Source of the DNA: Psychromarinibacter sediminicola
GTDB taxonomy: Bacteria > Pseudomonadota > Alphaproteobacteria > Rhodobacterales > Rhodobacteraceae
NCBI RefSeq assembly: GCF_029168335.1
Contig: NZ_JARGYC010000001.1
Location: 1-64,000 of the forward strand
Length of the DNA: 64,000 nt
Direction of reading: 5' to 3'
Shown: one piece after another, positions 1 to 8,245 of the stretch
How positions within the stretch are numbered: position 1 is the first letter of the stretch
Layout of the letters: each line of letters begins with the position of its first letter
Position numbers and translations under genes: made by a program
Notes under the pieces: model-generated
What the model saw: only the letters and a program-made list of their open reading frames with translations
Told to the model about the DNA's origin: nothing
Databases searched by the model: none

Positions 1-78
1 ATCGGCGAACTCATCGACTGCTTCACGCACCAGGAATGCGAAAACTACTTCGCCGCCTGCGGATACGATGCAGATTGA
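1..78 (+). CDS. IS630-type transposase, C-terminal end (truncated by window)
   Basis: An open frame enters from the left edge and stops at TGA 76-78. Its last 25 residues include FTHQECENYF and end AACGYDAD. This matches the usual tail of IS630-family DDE transposases (an ECxNYFxxxGY-type ending). Only the tail is visible, so catalytic residues and integrity cannot be judged. The bases after the stop (about 79-96, ending CTCTAA) could be the terminal inverted repeat, because IS630 elements end at a TA target, but the other end lies outside the window. Confidence 0.6.
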   Translation: MGELIDCFTHQECENYFAACGYDAD

Positions 79-295
79 TCGGAAAACGCTCTAACCGTGT
101 TCGGGGCAGGGTGGCGCGGCAAAGCGCGGGATCCGCGATGTGAAGCGCCTGAGCGGCCGCGCGGCGTTCATCGAGGAGGGACGAAGGCTCCAGGCTGTCG
201 AGAACGGGAGGCTTTTCATTGTCGTCAGCACCGCCGAACCCGTCTGAAACCGTCGCCTGAGCGCCGCGCACGGACCCTCGACGGGTCTTGCGTGG

Positions 296-1453
296 TCAGA
301 GGGCGTCAGCGGCGATCCCGGCGAAGCGGGTCAGCAGGATGCGGGCGGCGGTGCGGACGCGGGGCACGAAGCCGCCCTTCGGCACGGCGCGGTCGGTGAC
401 CAGCGGGACCACCGCCTCGGGCATGTCTGGCAGCCGGATCACCAGCTGGCCCACCGCCTGACCCTCTTCCAGCGGCGCCTGCAGCGGCGCGCGGTAGCGG
501 AGCTCGCCCTCGATGTCGCCCTGTACCAGCGCCGGCACCAGAAGCGAGACGTCGTCGGCCACGGTCAGGCCGACCTGCTCGATCTCGCCCAGCCAGACCG
601 GCGCCGAGGTCAGCACGCGGCCCTTCTCGGCCAGCGTCTTCTGGACGAACTGGCGGAAGGCCCAGCTGACCATGCGCTCGGCCTCCTCGGCGCGGGCCTC
701 TTCCGAATCCATCCCCGTCAGGACGAAGACGATGCGGCGGTCGCCCTGCAGCGCCGAGCCGACGAGGCCGTAGCCCGCCTCGGAGGTATGGCCGGTCTTC
801 AGCCCGTCGGCGCCGATCCCCAGCTTCAGCAGCGGATTGCGGTTGAACCGGTTCTGCGGCGCGCGGCCGTCCCAGGCGAATTCCTTCATCCCGAAATAGC
901 CGTAATATTCGGGGAATTCCTCGATCAGCCGCGCGGCGAGGTGGCCGAGATCGCGCATCGACATGCGCTGGTTCGGGTCGGGCCAACCGCTGGCATTGGC
1001 GAAGGTCGAGTTGTCCAGCCCCAGCGCGCGGGCCCGCTCGTTCATCATCCGGGCGAAGGCCTCTTCGGTCCCCGCCAGCCCCTCGGCCACCACGACGCAG
1101 GCATCGTTGCCCGACAGCACGACGATGCCCTTGATCAGCTCTTCGACCGTCGGCCGGTCGGTCTCGTTCAGGAACATGGTCGAGCCGCCCATGTTCTTGG
1201 CCTTGGTCGAGACGCGGAACTGGGTGTCGAGCGTCACGCGGCCGTCGCGCAGCGCCTCGAACAGCATGTTGAGCGTCATCAGCTTCGACATCGACGCCGG
1301 CGGCAGCGGCACGTCGGCGCGCTTTTCCATCAGCACCGTGTCGGTGGTCATGTCATAGACAAAGGCCGCCTCCGCCCGCGTCTCGAAAGCGCGGGCGGGC
1401 AGGGCGGCGGCCAGGATCAGGGCGAGCGTTGCGAGCAGACGGGCAGGGCGCAT
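296..1453 (-). CDS. D-alanyl-D-alanine carboxypeptidase (PBP5/6 type)
   Basis: Periplasmic serine peptidase of family S11 that removes the terminal D-Ala from peptidoglycan stem peptides. Visible motifs: a signal peptide (residues 1-22, ending PARA), SxxK (S54-M-S-K57), SGN (114-116) and KTG (219-221) in correct order and spacing. The C-terminal beta-rich domain follows, and a short amphipathic C-terminus (ILLTRFAGIAADAL) would anchor it to the inner membrane. At 385 residues it has normal length for the family. It lies 28 bp downstream of the SPOR lipoprotein gene on the same strand, so the two envelope genes are probably co-transcribed. Confidence 0.93.
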   Translation of the reverse strand: MRPARLLATLALILAAALPARAFETRAEAAFVYDMTTDTVLMEKRADVPLPPASMSKLMTLNMLFEALRDGRVTLDTQFRVSTKAKNMGGSTMFLNETDRPTVEELIKGIVVLSGNDACVVVAEGLAGTEEAFARMMNERARALGLDNSTFANASGWPDPNQRMSMRDLGHLAARLIEEFPEYYGYFGMKEFAWDGRAPQNRFNRNPLLKLGIGADGLKTGHTSEAGYGLVGSALQGDRRIVFVLTGMDSEEARAEEAERMVSWAFRQFVQKTLAEKGRVLTSAPVWLGEIEQVGLTVADDVSLLVPALVQGDIEGELRYRAPLQAPLEEGQAVGQLVIRLPDMPEAVVPLVTDRAVPKGGFVPRVRTAARILLTRFAGIAADAL

Positions 1454-1481
1454 GGGCGGATTCGGCCTTGTTCTCTGGGTG

Positions 1482-2420
1482 TCAGTTCCTCACGAAGTAG
1501 GCATCGGAATACCCGAGCTTCTTCACCTTGGCTAGCAGCGACCGGCGGTCGGACACGGACGGCGCCGGGCCGGCGAGAACCCGCCAGTAGGTCTTGCCGT
1601 TGCTTTCCTCCTTGCGGATCGTCGGCAGGATGCCGGCGTTGCGCAGCGCCGTGCCGTTGCGGTCGGCGTTGTCCTGGACGCTGAACAGGCCGATCTGGAT
1701 GAAGGGCTTCTCCAGCGCGGAGGCCGGGCGCTTGGGTGGTGCGGCGGGGGCGGCGGGGGCGGCGCTGTCGGCCGGCGCGGAGGTCGGCTCGACCTCGGTC
1801 AGCGGCGCCTCTCCCTCGACTTCGGTCAGCGCGGCGGCGGCCAGGGCGGTGGGATCGCCGGCTGTCTCCGGCTTGGGCGCGGCCGGATCGCCCAGCGTCG
1901 CCGTCTCGATCGCTTCCGGCGCTTCGAGGTCGGTCGTCTCGGGCTCCGCCGGCGTCTCGGGCGAGATCGGCACTTCCTGCCGGCGCAGGGCGGTCACGTT
2001 CAGCTCCGACGGCGCGCCTGCCAGCATGCCCAGCGCCGCCGCCGCGTCGGAGGAGACCTGGAAGGCCGGGCCGGGATTCTCGCGCTCGCGCTTGAACAGG
2101 GCGCCGATGACGAACTTGTCGTTCTCGGCGTTGCGGATGATCACCCGCTCGGGTTCGGCCACGTCCGGATGCGCGACCCAGACGCCGCCCAGCGACGGCC
2201 GCCCGTCCCACAGCCCCTTGTCGGAGACCTGGAACACCTCGGGCGCCTCGACGTCGCGCTCGACGAGCTTGGTGGTGGATGTGTCGGCGTCCGAGGTCAC
2301 CTCTGCATCCGCACCGGATTTCTTCTTGAAAAGCGAGAAGTCCTTGCCTTCGCCGCAGCCCGCCAGAATCGCCGCGCTGCACAGCATCAAGGCCCATCGC
2401 CCTGTCTGCGTCCTTGCCAT
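1482..2420 (-). CDS. SPOR-domain lipoprotein
   Basis: A 312-residue exported protein. The N-terminus MARTQTGRWALML is followed by a lipobox ILAGC with Cys22, so it should be lipidated after signal peptidase II cleavage. A low-complexity Ala/Pro/Glu-rich linker occupies about residues 130-230. The last 75 residues (from about 237, starting PFIQIGLFSVQDNA) form a SPOR domain, which binds denuded glycan strands at the septum. Position directly before a D,D-carboxypeptidase gene fits a cell-wall role. The precise function is unknown; RlpA-like lytic activity is unlikely because no double-psi barrel is visible. Confidence 0.85.
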   Translation of the reverse strand: MARTQTGRWALMLCSAAILAGCGEGKDFSLFKKKSGADAEVTSDADTSTTKLVERDVEAPEVFQVSDKGLWDGRPSLGGVWVAHPDVAEPERVIIRNAENDKFVIGALFKRERENPGPAFQVSSDAAAALGMLAGAPSELNVTALRRQEVPISPETPAEPETTDLEAPEAIETATLGDPAAPKPETAGDPTALAAAALTEVEGEAPLTEVEPTSAPADSAAPAAPAAPPKRPASALEKPFIQIGLFSVQDNADRNGTALRNAGILPTIRKEESNGKTYWRVLAGPAPSVSDRRSLLAKVKKLGYSDAYFVRN

Positions 2421-2624
2421 GTCTGCCCCATACCTTGGCGGTTTTTACCGCGTTATGCCTGCTCGCACCCCGGCCGCGGGCATGCGGCCGGAATAGAGGA
2501 ATCGTAGCGGCAATTTCGCCACATGGGAAGTGTCAAGGCGGACCGCGCCGAATTCGGCGGGCCGTTGTGGCCTTGGCGCCGGCCTTGCACTTGTCCCGGG
2601 GGAGGCGATAGGCAGACTTGGCGC

Positions 2625-2714
2625 GGAGAAGTGGCAGAGCGGTCGAATGCGGCGGTCTTGAAAACCGTTGAGGGTGAAAGCCCTCCGTGGGTTCGAATCC
2701 CACCTTCTCCGCCA
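2625..2714 (+). tRNA. tRNA-Ser (anticodon UGA)
   Basis: The 7-bp acceptor stem GGAGAAG pairs with CTTCTCC at 2704-2710, followed by discriminator G2711 and an encoded CCA. The anticodon loop reads CTTGAAA (anticodon TGA). A long variable arm (GAGGGTGAAAGCCCTC) is typical of class II serine tRNAs, and the T loop TTCGAATC is intact. No integrase gene adjoins this tRNA, but a dead IS6-type transposase lies about 120 bp downstream. Confidence 0.97.
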
Positions 2715-2830
2715 CGGGCGTAAGGCATTGATAAATATCAACTTTCTTGGGGAAATTGGTCTGGAGGTTCCCGTGCCTTCTCCGGTTTCCCAGTAACTGG
2801 AGACCCATTGCGGCGACGCACTGGGCCGGA

Positions 2831-3060
2831 TTTCGGTTACGATGGCATCTCGACAGGGTGTTCGTGTGGATCGGTGGCGAGAGGCATTACCTCTGACGAG
2901 CTGTCGACCACGAGGGCGAGATCCTAAAGAGCTTCGTGACGAAAACGCGCGACAAGACGGCGGCGCTGAGGTTTCTCAGGATGTCAAACGAGCGCTGCGG
3001 TCGGTTGGACTCCATCGTGACCGGCTGATTCCAGTGCGGCGGCGCGGCAGTCCAAGCTGA
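2831..3060 (+). pseudogene. IS6-family transposase remnant
   Basis: Reading the frame that passes through 2843 gives WHLDRVFVWIGGERHYL, a stop, then RAVDHEGEILKSFVTKTRDK, KTAALRFLRMSNERCGR and DSIVTG, and a second stop. This is the central DDE region of IS6/IS26-type transposases, where the usual text is HYLWRAVDHEG...SFVTKTRDK...TDG. Two in-frame TGA codons replace the expected Trp and the residue after the second catalytic Asp region, and the N-terminal and C-terminal thirds are missing. It is an inactive fossil of an insertion beside the tRNA-Ser gene. Confidence 0.75.
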
Positions 3061-3081
3061 AGCTTCAGAAAGGTTCTCGAT

Positions 3082-3633
3082 CTAACGTCGGTTCGACGTT
3101 CCACGCATCCCTCGAAAGACGAGCATCAAGGCCAGCGTCGTGATGATCAGTCCGACAAGGTCGCCAATGGCATAGGTCGAGAGCACCGCGAAGGAGAACC
3201 CGGGAAGAAACGTCCCGGAGAATACGATGGACTGGCCGACCGAGTTGATTACCGAGGCCAGGATGCCGACGAGAAGCAGCCATTTCCAGTGCACCTGAAA
3301 CGTCTGGCCGGCATAAAGGTTCTTTCCGAAAAGCCTGAACATCTCGAAGGCGGCAATCGCCGAGGCCGCCCCGACCGCGATCGACACGAGGATCACCGCA
3401 TCCATGGCACTGCTTGTCTCGGCCGGGGTGAAGATGACCTCTGACAGGAAGGCGCCGATACAGAGCGGAACGAACGCCACGCGGCCAAGCAGCCATGTCG
3501 CCAGCACCCGAACGCCATGGGGCAGGTAGACCAGGCTGGCGAACGCCGTGATGTCCGGGATGATGCGCGCCTGCAGCGGTGTGATCAGCATGGCGGTCAG
3601 GCCGTGGGCCAGGATGTAGGCCAAGATCAGCAC
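3082..3633 (-). CDS. Small integral membrane protein, unknown function
   Basis: A 183-residue protein with about five hydrophobic segments (roughly residues 1-20, 45-66, 78-98, 117-137 and 150-175) joined by short loops. It resembles the membrane-embedded sensor regions (MASE-type) that precede cyclase or kinase domains in other proteins, but no output domain follows here, so that link is inference. The start shown is GTG; the frame is open further upstream, so a longer N-terminus is possible. It lies 95 bp after a winged-helix regulator gene on the same strand and may share its transcript. Confidence 0.55.
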   Translation of the reverse strand: MLILAYILAHGLTAMLITPLQARIIPDITAFASLVYLPHGVRVLATWLLGRVAFVPLCIGAFLSEVIFTPAETSSAMDAVILVSIAVGAASAIAAFEMFRLFGKNLYAGQTFQVHWKWLLLVGILASVINSVGQSIVFSGTFLPGFSFAVLSTYAIGDLVGLIITTLALMLVFRGMRGTSNRR

Positions 3634-3728
3634 GATGAAGCTCGGTAGATAGGTCAGGTTGAACTCGTCCCCTGTTTCTTCGTATCGCGTTGAACGGTTT
3701 TCGGAACGCGGTCCGGACAGCGGAACGT

Positions 3729-4085
3729 CTATTGTAGCTCCTGCGGGTTCTTGCCGATCAGATCGCTCCGCACGACGTAGGATCGCGCCTTGGTTTCCGC
3801 GGCCCGTTCCAGCAGGCCGTGGCCGAGAAGCGTGCGAATGGCGCGGTAGAAGGTCGCCTGCGCCACGGATTGCACGAGCGTATGGTTGCGAATCTGCTCC
3901 GAGCTGATGACGTCCCCCGGACGCTTACAGATGCTGTGGGCCGCCAGCAGCACGTCACGTTCGGTCCGGCTTAGTTCCCCGAGGCCCACGTCCCGTTCAA
4001 GCTGTCTAAGCATTTCGCGTAGCTCGAAAATTGAACCCAGTTTGTCCATTTCCTGTTTATTCCATCGCTCTGCGCGTTCCGTCAA
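3729..4085 (-). CDS. Winged-helix transcriptional regulator (MarR-like fold)
   Basis: A 118-residue protein. An N-terminal helical stretch (about 10-35, LGSIFELREMLRQLE) is followed by a winged-helix DNA-binding region (about 38-105) with a recognisable LSRTERDVLLAAH helix, a turn, QATFYRAIRTLLGHGLLER as recognition helix, and the wing AETKARSYVV. It probably binds DNA as a dimer. A perfect 15-bp dyad at 4116-4130, about 30 bp before its start codon, is a likely autoregulatory operator. The downstream membrane protein is the probable co-regulated gene; the ligand is unknown. Confidence 0.65.
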   Translation of the reverse strand: MTERAERWNKQEMDKLGSIFELREMLRQLERDVGLGELSRTERDVLLAAHSICKRPGDVISSEQIRNHTLVQSVAQATFYRAIRTLLGHGLLERAAETKARSYVVRSDLIGKNPQELQ

Positions 4086-4115
4086 TTGGGGGAGGAAGAC
4101 GATCCACGGAGCAAA

Positions 4116-4130
4116 TTATCATAATGATAA
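4116..4130. promoter_or_regulatory. Perfect dyad, likely operator of the winged-helix regulator
   Basis: TTATCAT-A-ATGATAA is a perfect 7+1+7 inverted repeat, with two further complementary outer bases on each side (4113-4114 and 4132-4133). It sits about 30 bp upstream of the regulator gene start (4085) and stands out as AT-rich in a GC-rich region. Autoregulation is inferred from position. Confidence 0.5.
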
Positions 4131-4133
4131 ATT

Positions 4134-4248
4134 CTTGGCGTCCAAGTCGCCCCGTGGTAACGTCCCCAAGGCGCCGTTCGTGAGTGGTGGTGCCGCCTTG
4201 TATTTCGATCAGCTTTCGCCTTGGCGGCTACGGTCGCCAAGGCTTTTT
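4134..4248 (+). ncRNA. Candidate small RNA with intrinsic terminator
   Basis: The + strand here has no credible reading frame but contains two stems: CAAGGCG (4167-4173) with CGCCTTG (4194-4200), and a terminator hairpin at 4218-4243 followed by five T. Both neighbouring genes are on the - strand, so the + strand terminator has no protein gene to serve. The AT-rich region around 4110-4133 could hold a divergent promoter. The 5' end given is a guess; existence of the transcript is inference. Confidence 0.35.
4218..4248 (+). terminator. Rho-independent terminator (+ strand)
   Basis: A perfect 9-bp stem GCCTTGGCG / CGCCAAGGC (4218-4226 and 4235-4243) with an 8-nt loop is directly followed by TTTTT (4244-4248). 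Only the + orientation has the T tract. No + strand protein gene ends here. Confidence 0.6.
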
Positions 4249-4421
4249 CGTGCTTACAGGACTATGTTGCTTGACGCCAGCTTGCGATGTGGCGCGGTGC
4301 GGCGGCGAATAGACAACGCGACCCTCCCACCGCCTCGGTCCCCACCCGGTTTACGTGACAGTGCCCCTCTGTGAGGGGTCTCTTCTGTCAGATTCCGCCC
4401 CTCGCGTCGCAGCCCCCGCCA

Positions 4422-5591
4422 TCAGGCGTCGAGATCGCCATCGAGCACCGAGGGGCTGTCGGCCATCTGAGCCAGTTTCACCTGCATCAGCAGCGACATC
4501 TCGTCGTAGTTTGTCCATTCGTCGACGATGCGGCCGTCCCGAACGTGGAGATGGGTCATGCCCATGACCTGCACCCGCTTGCCCGTCGGAGCGCCCAGCT
4601 CCTCCAGAACGCCCCAGCCGAGGTGGTGCCCCTCGACGATCCAGCGGATCGCGACCTTGGTGCCGCCCTCCTCGCAGGGGACCGAGCAGATGTGCTGCGG
4701 CATGAAGAAGCCGTCCGGGATCGAGGCGTAAAGGCCGACGGTCTGGTGCGTCACGGCGCCATGGCCGTAGAGCTCTTTCATCAGGGGCCCGTGATACTGA
4801 ACCGTGGGGGCGTAGACCTCCTTGATCTTGCCGAACATCCGCTTGTTGTGGATCTCGTGCAGCCAGATCAGCACCTCGCGTTCCAGGTCGTTGTTGGCGA
4901 TGGCGGTGTCCGGTTCGCTCTCCGGCGGGTACTGGCCGATCAAGCGGCGGTTCTCGCCCATGTCCACGGCCAGGAGCCCCTTGTCGAAATAGCTCCTGGC
5001 CAGGGACTCGGCGAAGGCCTGCGGGTCCAGGCCGATCTGTTTGACCTGCGCCATCGTGTCGACCACCAGCCACTCGCGGTAGATCATGTTCTCGTAGATC
5101 ATGCAGTCGGCGATGGTGCGGGCGACGAAGGTGCGGCCGGTGGGCTTGCCGTAGATGCCCGGCTGCGTGTGGCGGCCGGTGCCGGTGACGAGGTGCGAGG
5201 TGTAGAAGCCATCCTCCTCGTTGCCGTTCCAGATCACCTGGGTGGCCATGCCGCGGCGTTCGGGCAGCATGAACATGCGCTGGATCGTGTTCTGGACGAC
5301 TTCCTCGCGCGTGTAGGTCGTGCCGAGCGCGCTGTAGACCACGCAGTCATGCGTGTAGTGCGTATAGATCAGGCCGACATCGCGCTCGTCCCAGATGCGG
5401 TGGGTGCAGCGGATGATGTAATCCACGATGTCGGTGTAGATCGGGTCGAAGCCCTTCATCGGCTGAACCCGTTCGCGGTTTTCCGGAACGAGGTCGACGA
5501 AGTCGCGCCGTTCGGCCTGCAGGACCTTGCCCGCTGCGCCCTTGGACGTCCCGTTGCCCGTGCCGTTGGTTCCCTGATCCTTCGCAGCCAT
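4422..5591 (-). CDS. Double SnoaL/NTF2-fold protein (paralogue A)
   Basis: A 389-residue cytoplasmic protein. After a Gly/Asn-rich N-terminus it has two SnoaL-like alpha+beta barrel domains. The first covers about residues 45-175 (IYTDIVDYIIRCTHRIWDER, later MIYREWLVVDT) and the second about 215-375 (ending MGMTHLHVRDGRIVDEWTNYDE). It aligns by eye with the proteins at 14842 and 15849 (shared HRIWDE/HEIWEE, TxTGxHTxPGxYG, ADC, YxEWLV and PTGxxVxVMGxTH blocks). SnoaL-fold proteins are cyclases, isomerases, hydrolases or dehydratases; the reaction here is unknown. I chose ATG 5591 over upstream starts because a LacI-type operator lies at 5638-5655. Leftmost gene of the LacI cluster. Confidence 0.7.
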   Translation of the reverse strand: MAAKDQGTNGTGNGTSKGAAGKVLQAERRDFVDLVPENRERVQPMKGFDPIYTDIVDYIIRCTHRIWDERDVGLIYTHYTHDCVVYSALGTTYTREEVVQNTIQRMFMLPERRGMATQVIWNGNEEDGFYTSHLVTGTGRHTQPGIYGKPTGRTFVARTIADCMIYENMIYREWLVVDTMAQVKQIGLDPQAFAESLARSYFDKGLLAVDMGENRRLIGQYPPESEPDTAIANNDLEREVLIWLHEIHNKRMFGKIKEVYAPTVQYHGPLMKELYGHGAVTHQTVGLYASIPDGFFMPQHICSVPCEEGGTKVAIRWIVEGHHLGWGVLEELGAPTGKRVQVMGMTHLHVRDGRIVDEWTNYDEMSLLMQVKLAQMADSPSVLDGDLDA

Positions 5592-5637
5592 GATGCTTTC
5601 CCGATAATTGACGTTGCTGGCGCCCATCCTGACGCAG

Positions 5638-5655
5638 ATAGCATACGTTTGCAAG
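5638..5655. promoter_or_regulatory. LacI-type operator 1
   Basis: ATAGCATA-CG-TTTGCAAG is an imperfect dyad centred on CG. It lies 47 bp upstream of the paralogue A start, in the gap between the two leftward SnoaL genes. The TTTGCAA half recurs at 23197-23216 and as TTGCAAG at 6776-6795. The CG-centred form is typical of LacI/GalR-family operators, and a LacI-type gene is in the cluster. Confidence 0.55.
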
Positions 5656-5676
5656 ATGGGCCGCGAAGGCCTCGCT

Positions 5677-6732
5677 TCAGCCGCGTGTCGCGAGCAATGC
5701 GCGCATACGTCCAAGCACGTCCACCCCCATCTGCAGAAGCAGATCCAGGATGTCGAGCGGCACCCAGTTCTCGCGAATAAGCCCCTCGTGGTGGAGGTAG
5801 AAATCCATCACGCGCATGGTCACGGGGCGATTCGTCGGGCCGATTCCAAGGAAGTCGGGGCCGGTGTGCATGGCGAAGACGCTCGGCCAGCCGGCGGTGA
5901 CGGAATAGGGGCCGTCCCCCACCCGGACGTAATGGCCGCCGCCATGTTTCTCTTTCAACTCGGCGACCTCGTCCCACTGGCCGCCGCCCTTGCGCCCGGG
6001 AAAGGCGGTGCGGAAGGGCAGCTGATGGTGATCGACGAAGCCGGAAAGCCCGCGCGCCGTGCCGATGCCGGAGGGGCCGTACCACATCATCTTCGGGTGC
6101 CAGTGGTCCTTCTGGGGCATGTTCAGCAGGCCTTCGCGACCGCCTTCGGCCTCGTCGCCATAGGCGCCGAGCGTTGCCTGCATGGCCAGGGTCTGCGCGA
6201 GGCTGGCCCGCGATTGCGCAGGATCCTGCGGCGTAAGCACGACGCCATCTTGGGTGATCGGGCCGGGCCACATGCCCTCGGCGCCGAGGCTGGGCGCGAG
6301 CGGCCAGTGCCCGGCCTGCCGAATCACGTCGAGGATGTCCCATAGGCAGTTGGTCTGGACGATTCGCCCGTCGCGGACCTCGTGCACCTCGCCGTAGCGG
6401 ATGTATGTGGCGCGGCCCGTGGCCGGGATGCCCAACCAGTCGCCGTGGAAGGTGCCGCAGTAGTGCCCCATCGTGGCGACGTAGCGGCGGCCCTCATAAC
6501 TGCCGCCGACGACGATGAGGTCGCGCCGCTCGAGATCGGGGAAGGCGGCGAGGGCGGGGCCGTAGAGCGCGTCGGCGAGGAATTCCAGGCCCTTGCCTTC
6601 GTTGACCGGGTGGGCGGCGCGCACCTCGACCTGCGGGTCGTAGAGGTCGGCTGCGTGGCGCTCGAACCCCGTCGCGCCGGCATCGCAGAGCGTGGCCAGG
6701 CCGCTGTAGAGTCTCTTCTTGGTCTCGATCAT
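5677..6732 (-). CDS. Double SnoaL/NTF2-fold protein (paralogue B)
   Basis: A 351-residue protein with two SnoaL-like domains. The first (about 5-140) ends with YIRYGEVHEVRDGRIVQTN, and the second (about 195-345) ends with MDFYLHHEGLIRENWVPLDI, the typical last two strands of the fold. The second domain resembles the single-domain protein at 11236 ([19 protein letters not shown]). It is more distant from paralogues A, C and D. Start ATG 6732 follows a divergent promoter region shared with the ABC transporter genes; upstream in-frame ATG codons would place the operator inside the gene. Probable catabolic enzyme, reaction unknown. Confidence 0.7.
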   Translation of the reverse strand: MIETKKRLYSGLATLCDAGATGFERHAADLYDPQVEVRAAHPVNEGKGLEFLADALYGPALAAFPDLERRDLIVVGGSYEGRRYVATMGHYCGTFHGDWLGIPATGRATYIRYGEVHEVRDGRIVQTNCLWDILDVIRQAGHWPLAPSLGAEGMWPGPITQDGVVLTPQDPAQSRASLAQTLAMQATLGAYGDEAEGGREGLLNMPQKDHWHPKMMWYGPSGIGTARGLSGFVDHHQLPFRTAFPGRKGGGQWDEVAELKEKHGGGHYVRVGDGPYSVTAGWPSVFAMHTGPDFLGIGPTNRPVTMRVMDFYLHHEGLIRENWVPLDILDLLLQMGVDVLGRMRALLATRG

Positions 6733-6775
6733 GGGAGCGCTCCGGTTTTGGGGAGTCATGCGCTTCCGACAAAAA

Positions 6776-6795
6776 TATTGCAAGCGTATTCAATA
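6776..6795. promoter_or_regulatory. LacI-type operator 2, divergent promoter region
   Basis: TATTGcAagCGtAttCAATA is a 20-bp dyad with perfect 5-bp outer arms and a CG centre. It lies between divergent genes (paralogue B start 6732 and the binding-protein start 6913), so one repressor could control both directions. The left half TTGCAAG matches operators 1 and 3. Confidence 0.6.
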
Positions 6796-6912
6796 CGGCC
6801 TATGGTTTGCCCAGGTTTGGCGGCCGCTGCGGCCGGCAGACGAACGAAAACAAGCGTTGCCGCCCGGACGGACAGGGTCATGGCGCACGCACTTCAGCGG
6901 AGGAATTCCGGA

Positions 6913-8148
6913 ATGAAATTCACCACCATGACATCCGCGACCGCGGCGATGATCGTTTCGGCGGGGGCCGCTTCGGCCGCTTGCGGTATCGAGAGCGGCT
7001 CGGTCCGTATTCTCTCCAACGACTTCGCGGCGCTGCACGCCGTGGCCGATTTCGCCGCGAAATGCGAAAGTGACGGGGTCGAGGTCACGCGCAACGCGAC
7101 CGAGGAGCACAAGTCGATCCAGGTGCCGGCGCTGACGATCGACCCGGCGACCTACACCGTGGCCGTCATCGCGACGAACTCGATCGTGCCGCTTCTGAAC
7201 AACAACCTGATCCGCCCGCTCGACGACTACATCGCCGAGTACGGCGAGCAGCTGCAGCCGAGCCAGCTCATCAAGGTGGGCGGCGAAACGATGGCGATCG
7301 CCTTCATGGCCAACGCCCAGCATCTCGTCTACCGCGAGGATCTCCTGGCGGAGAACGACATCGCGGTTCCGACGGACTATGACGAGCTTCTGGCCGCCGC
7401 CGAAACGCTGCGCGCCAACGGCGTTATGGAATACCCGATCGCGTCGAACTTCATGCCGGGCTGGAACATCGCCGCGGAATTCGTGAACGCCTATCTCTCC
7501 ACCGGCGCGGATTTCTTCGAGCCGGGCACGGCGGAGCTGGCGATCCAGAACGAGCACGGCATGGAAGTGCTCGAGACGCTCAAGGCGATGACCGAATACA
7601 TGAACCCCGAGTGGGTGACCTACGACTCCAACTCCGTCCTGCCGATCTACGAGGCCGGCGACATCGCCTTCTCGATCACCTGGGGGTCGCGTGCGGGCGC
7701 CTATCTCGACGAGGAGGGCCCGGCGCCCGCGATAGCGGCCAATTCCGGCGTCGCCGCGGCACTCGCCGTGGGCGACAGTGACATCCCCGGCGCTGCGCTT
7801 TGGTGGGACGGCTTCACCATCGCGTCGAACATCTCGGACGAGGATGCCGAGGCCTCCTTCCAGGCGATGATGAACGGCGTTTCTCCGGAAATGATGGCCG
7901 AGCACCCGACCGAGGCCGTGTGGTTGATCGAGGGCTACGAGCCGACCGAGGCCGCCGAGGGCGTGATCGCCAACCTGCAGGGCGGGGCGCGTCCCTACCC
8001 GATGCTGCCCTATATGGGCCTGCTGCACACCGCCCTCGGGGATAACCTGACCGAGTACCTGCAGGGCGACGAGAGCGCGGAACAGGCGCTGGCCGACGTA
8101 GCCGCGGCCTACGAGACCGCTGCGCGCGAAGCCGGGTTCCTCAACTGA
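6913..8148 (+). CDS. ABC transporter substrate-binding protein (CUT1/family 1 type)
   Basis: A 411-residue periplasmic binding protein. Signal peptide about residues 1-22 (MKFTTMTSATAAMIVSAGAASA); the mature part has the family 1 fold (SVRILSNDFAALHAVADFAAKCE, FMANAQHLVYREDLLAENDI, ALWWDGFTIASNISDEDAE). Start ATG follows a strong GGAGGAA ribosome site at 6899-6905. It is the first gene of an import operon with two permeases and an ATPase. Family members bind sugars, polyols, glycerol-phosphate and related compounds, so the ligand cannot be read from sequence. A hairpin after the stop probably favours high binding-protein expression. Confidence 0.88.
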   Translation: MKFTTMTSATAAMIVSAGAASAACGIESGSVRILSNDFAALHAVADFAAKCESDGVEVTRNATEEHKSIQVPALTIDPATYTVAVIATNSIVPLLNNNLIRPLDDYIAEYGEQLQPSQLIKVGGETMAIAFMANAQHLVYREDLLAENDIAVPTDYDELLAAAETLRANGVMEYPIASNFMPGWNIAAEFVNAYLSTGADFFEPGTAELAIQNEHGMEVLETLKAMTEYMNPEWVTYDSNSVLPIYEAGDIAFSITWGSRAGAYLDEEGPAPAIAANSGVAAALAVGDSDIPGAALWWDGFTIASNISDEDAEASFQAMMNGVSPEMMAEHPTEAVWLIEGYEPTEAAEGVIANLQGGARPYPMLPYMGLLHTALGDNLTEYLQGDESAEQALADVAAAYETAAREAGFLN

Positions 8149-8155
8149 CCTGATC

Positions 8156-8180
8156 TCCGGGGGGAGCCGTGCCCCCCGGA
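8156..8180 (+). promoter_or_regulatory. Hairpin between binding-protein and permease genes
   Basis: A perfect 9-bp inverted repeat TCCGGGGGG / CCCCCCGGA with a 7-nt loop starts 8 bp after the binding-protein stop, without a T tract. In comparable ABC operons such hairpins stabilise the 5' message and reduce downstream expression; that role is inferred. Confidence 0.5.
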
Positions 8181-8245
8181 CCGTCCGCCCGCCGAGACAT
8201 CAGACCGCGCCGGGACACCTCTCGCGCCGCGGAAGGGGGAGAGAC

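Noticed and set aside
2625-2714. tRNA-Ser(UGA) as attachment site of a second island
   Set aside because: No integrase nearby and no second copy of its 3' end found by eye in the window.
4363-4379. CCCCTC/GAGGGG hairpin as terminator of the leftmost SnoaL gene
   Set aside because: Short stem with no T tract in the direction of that gene; not convincing.
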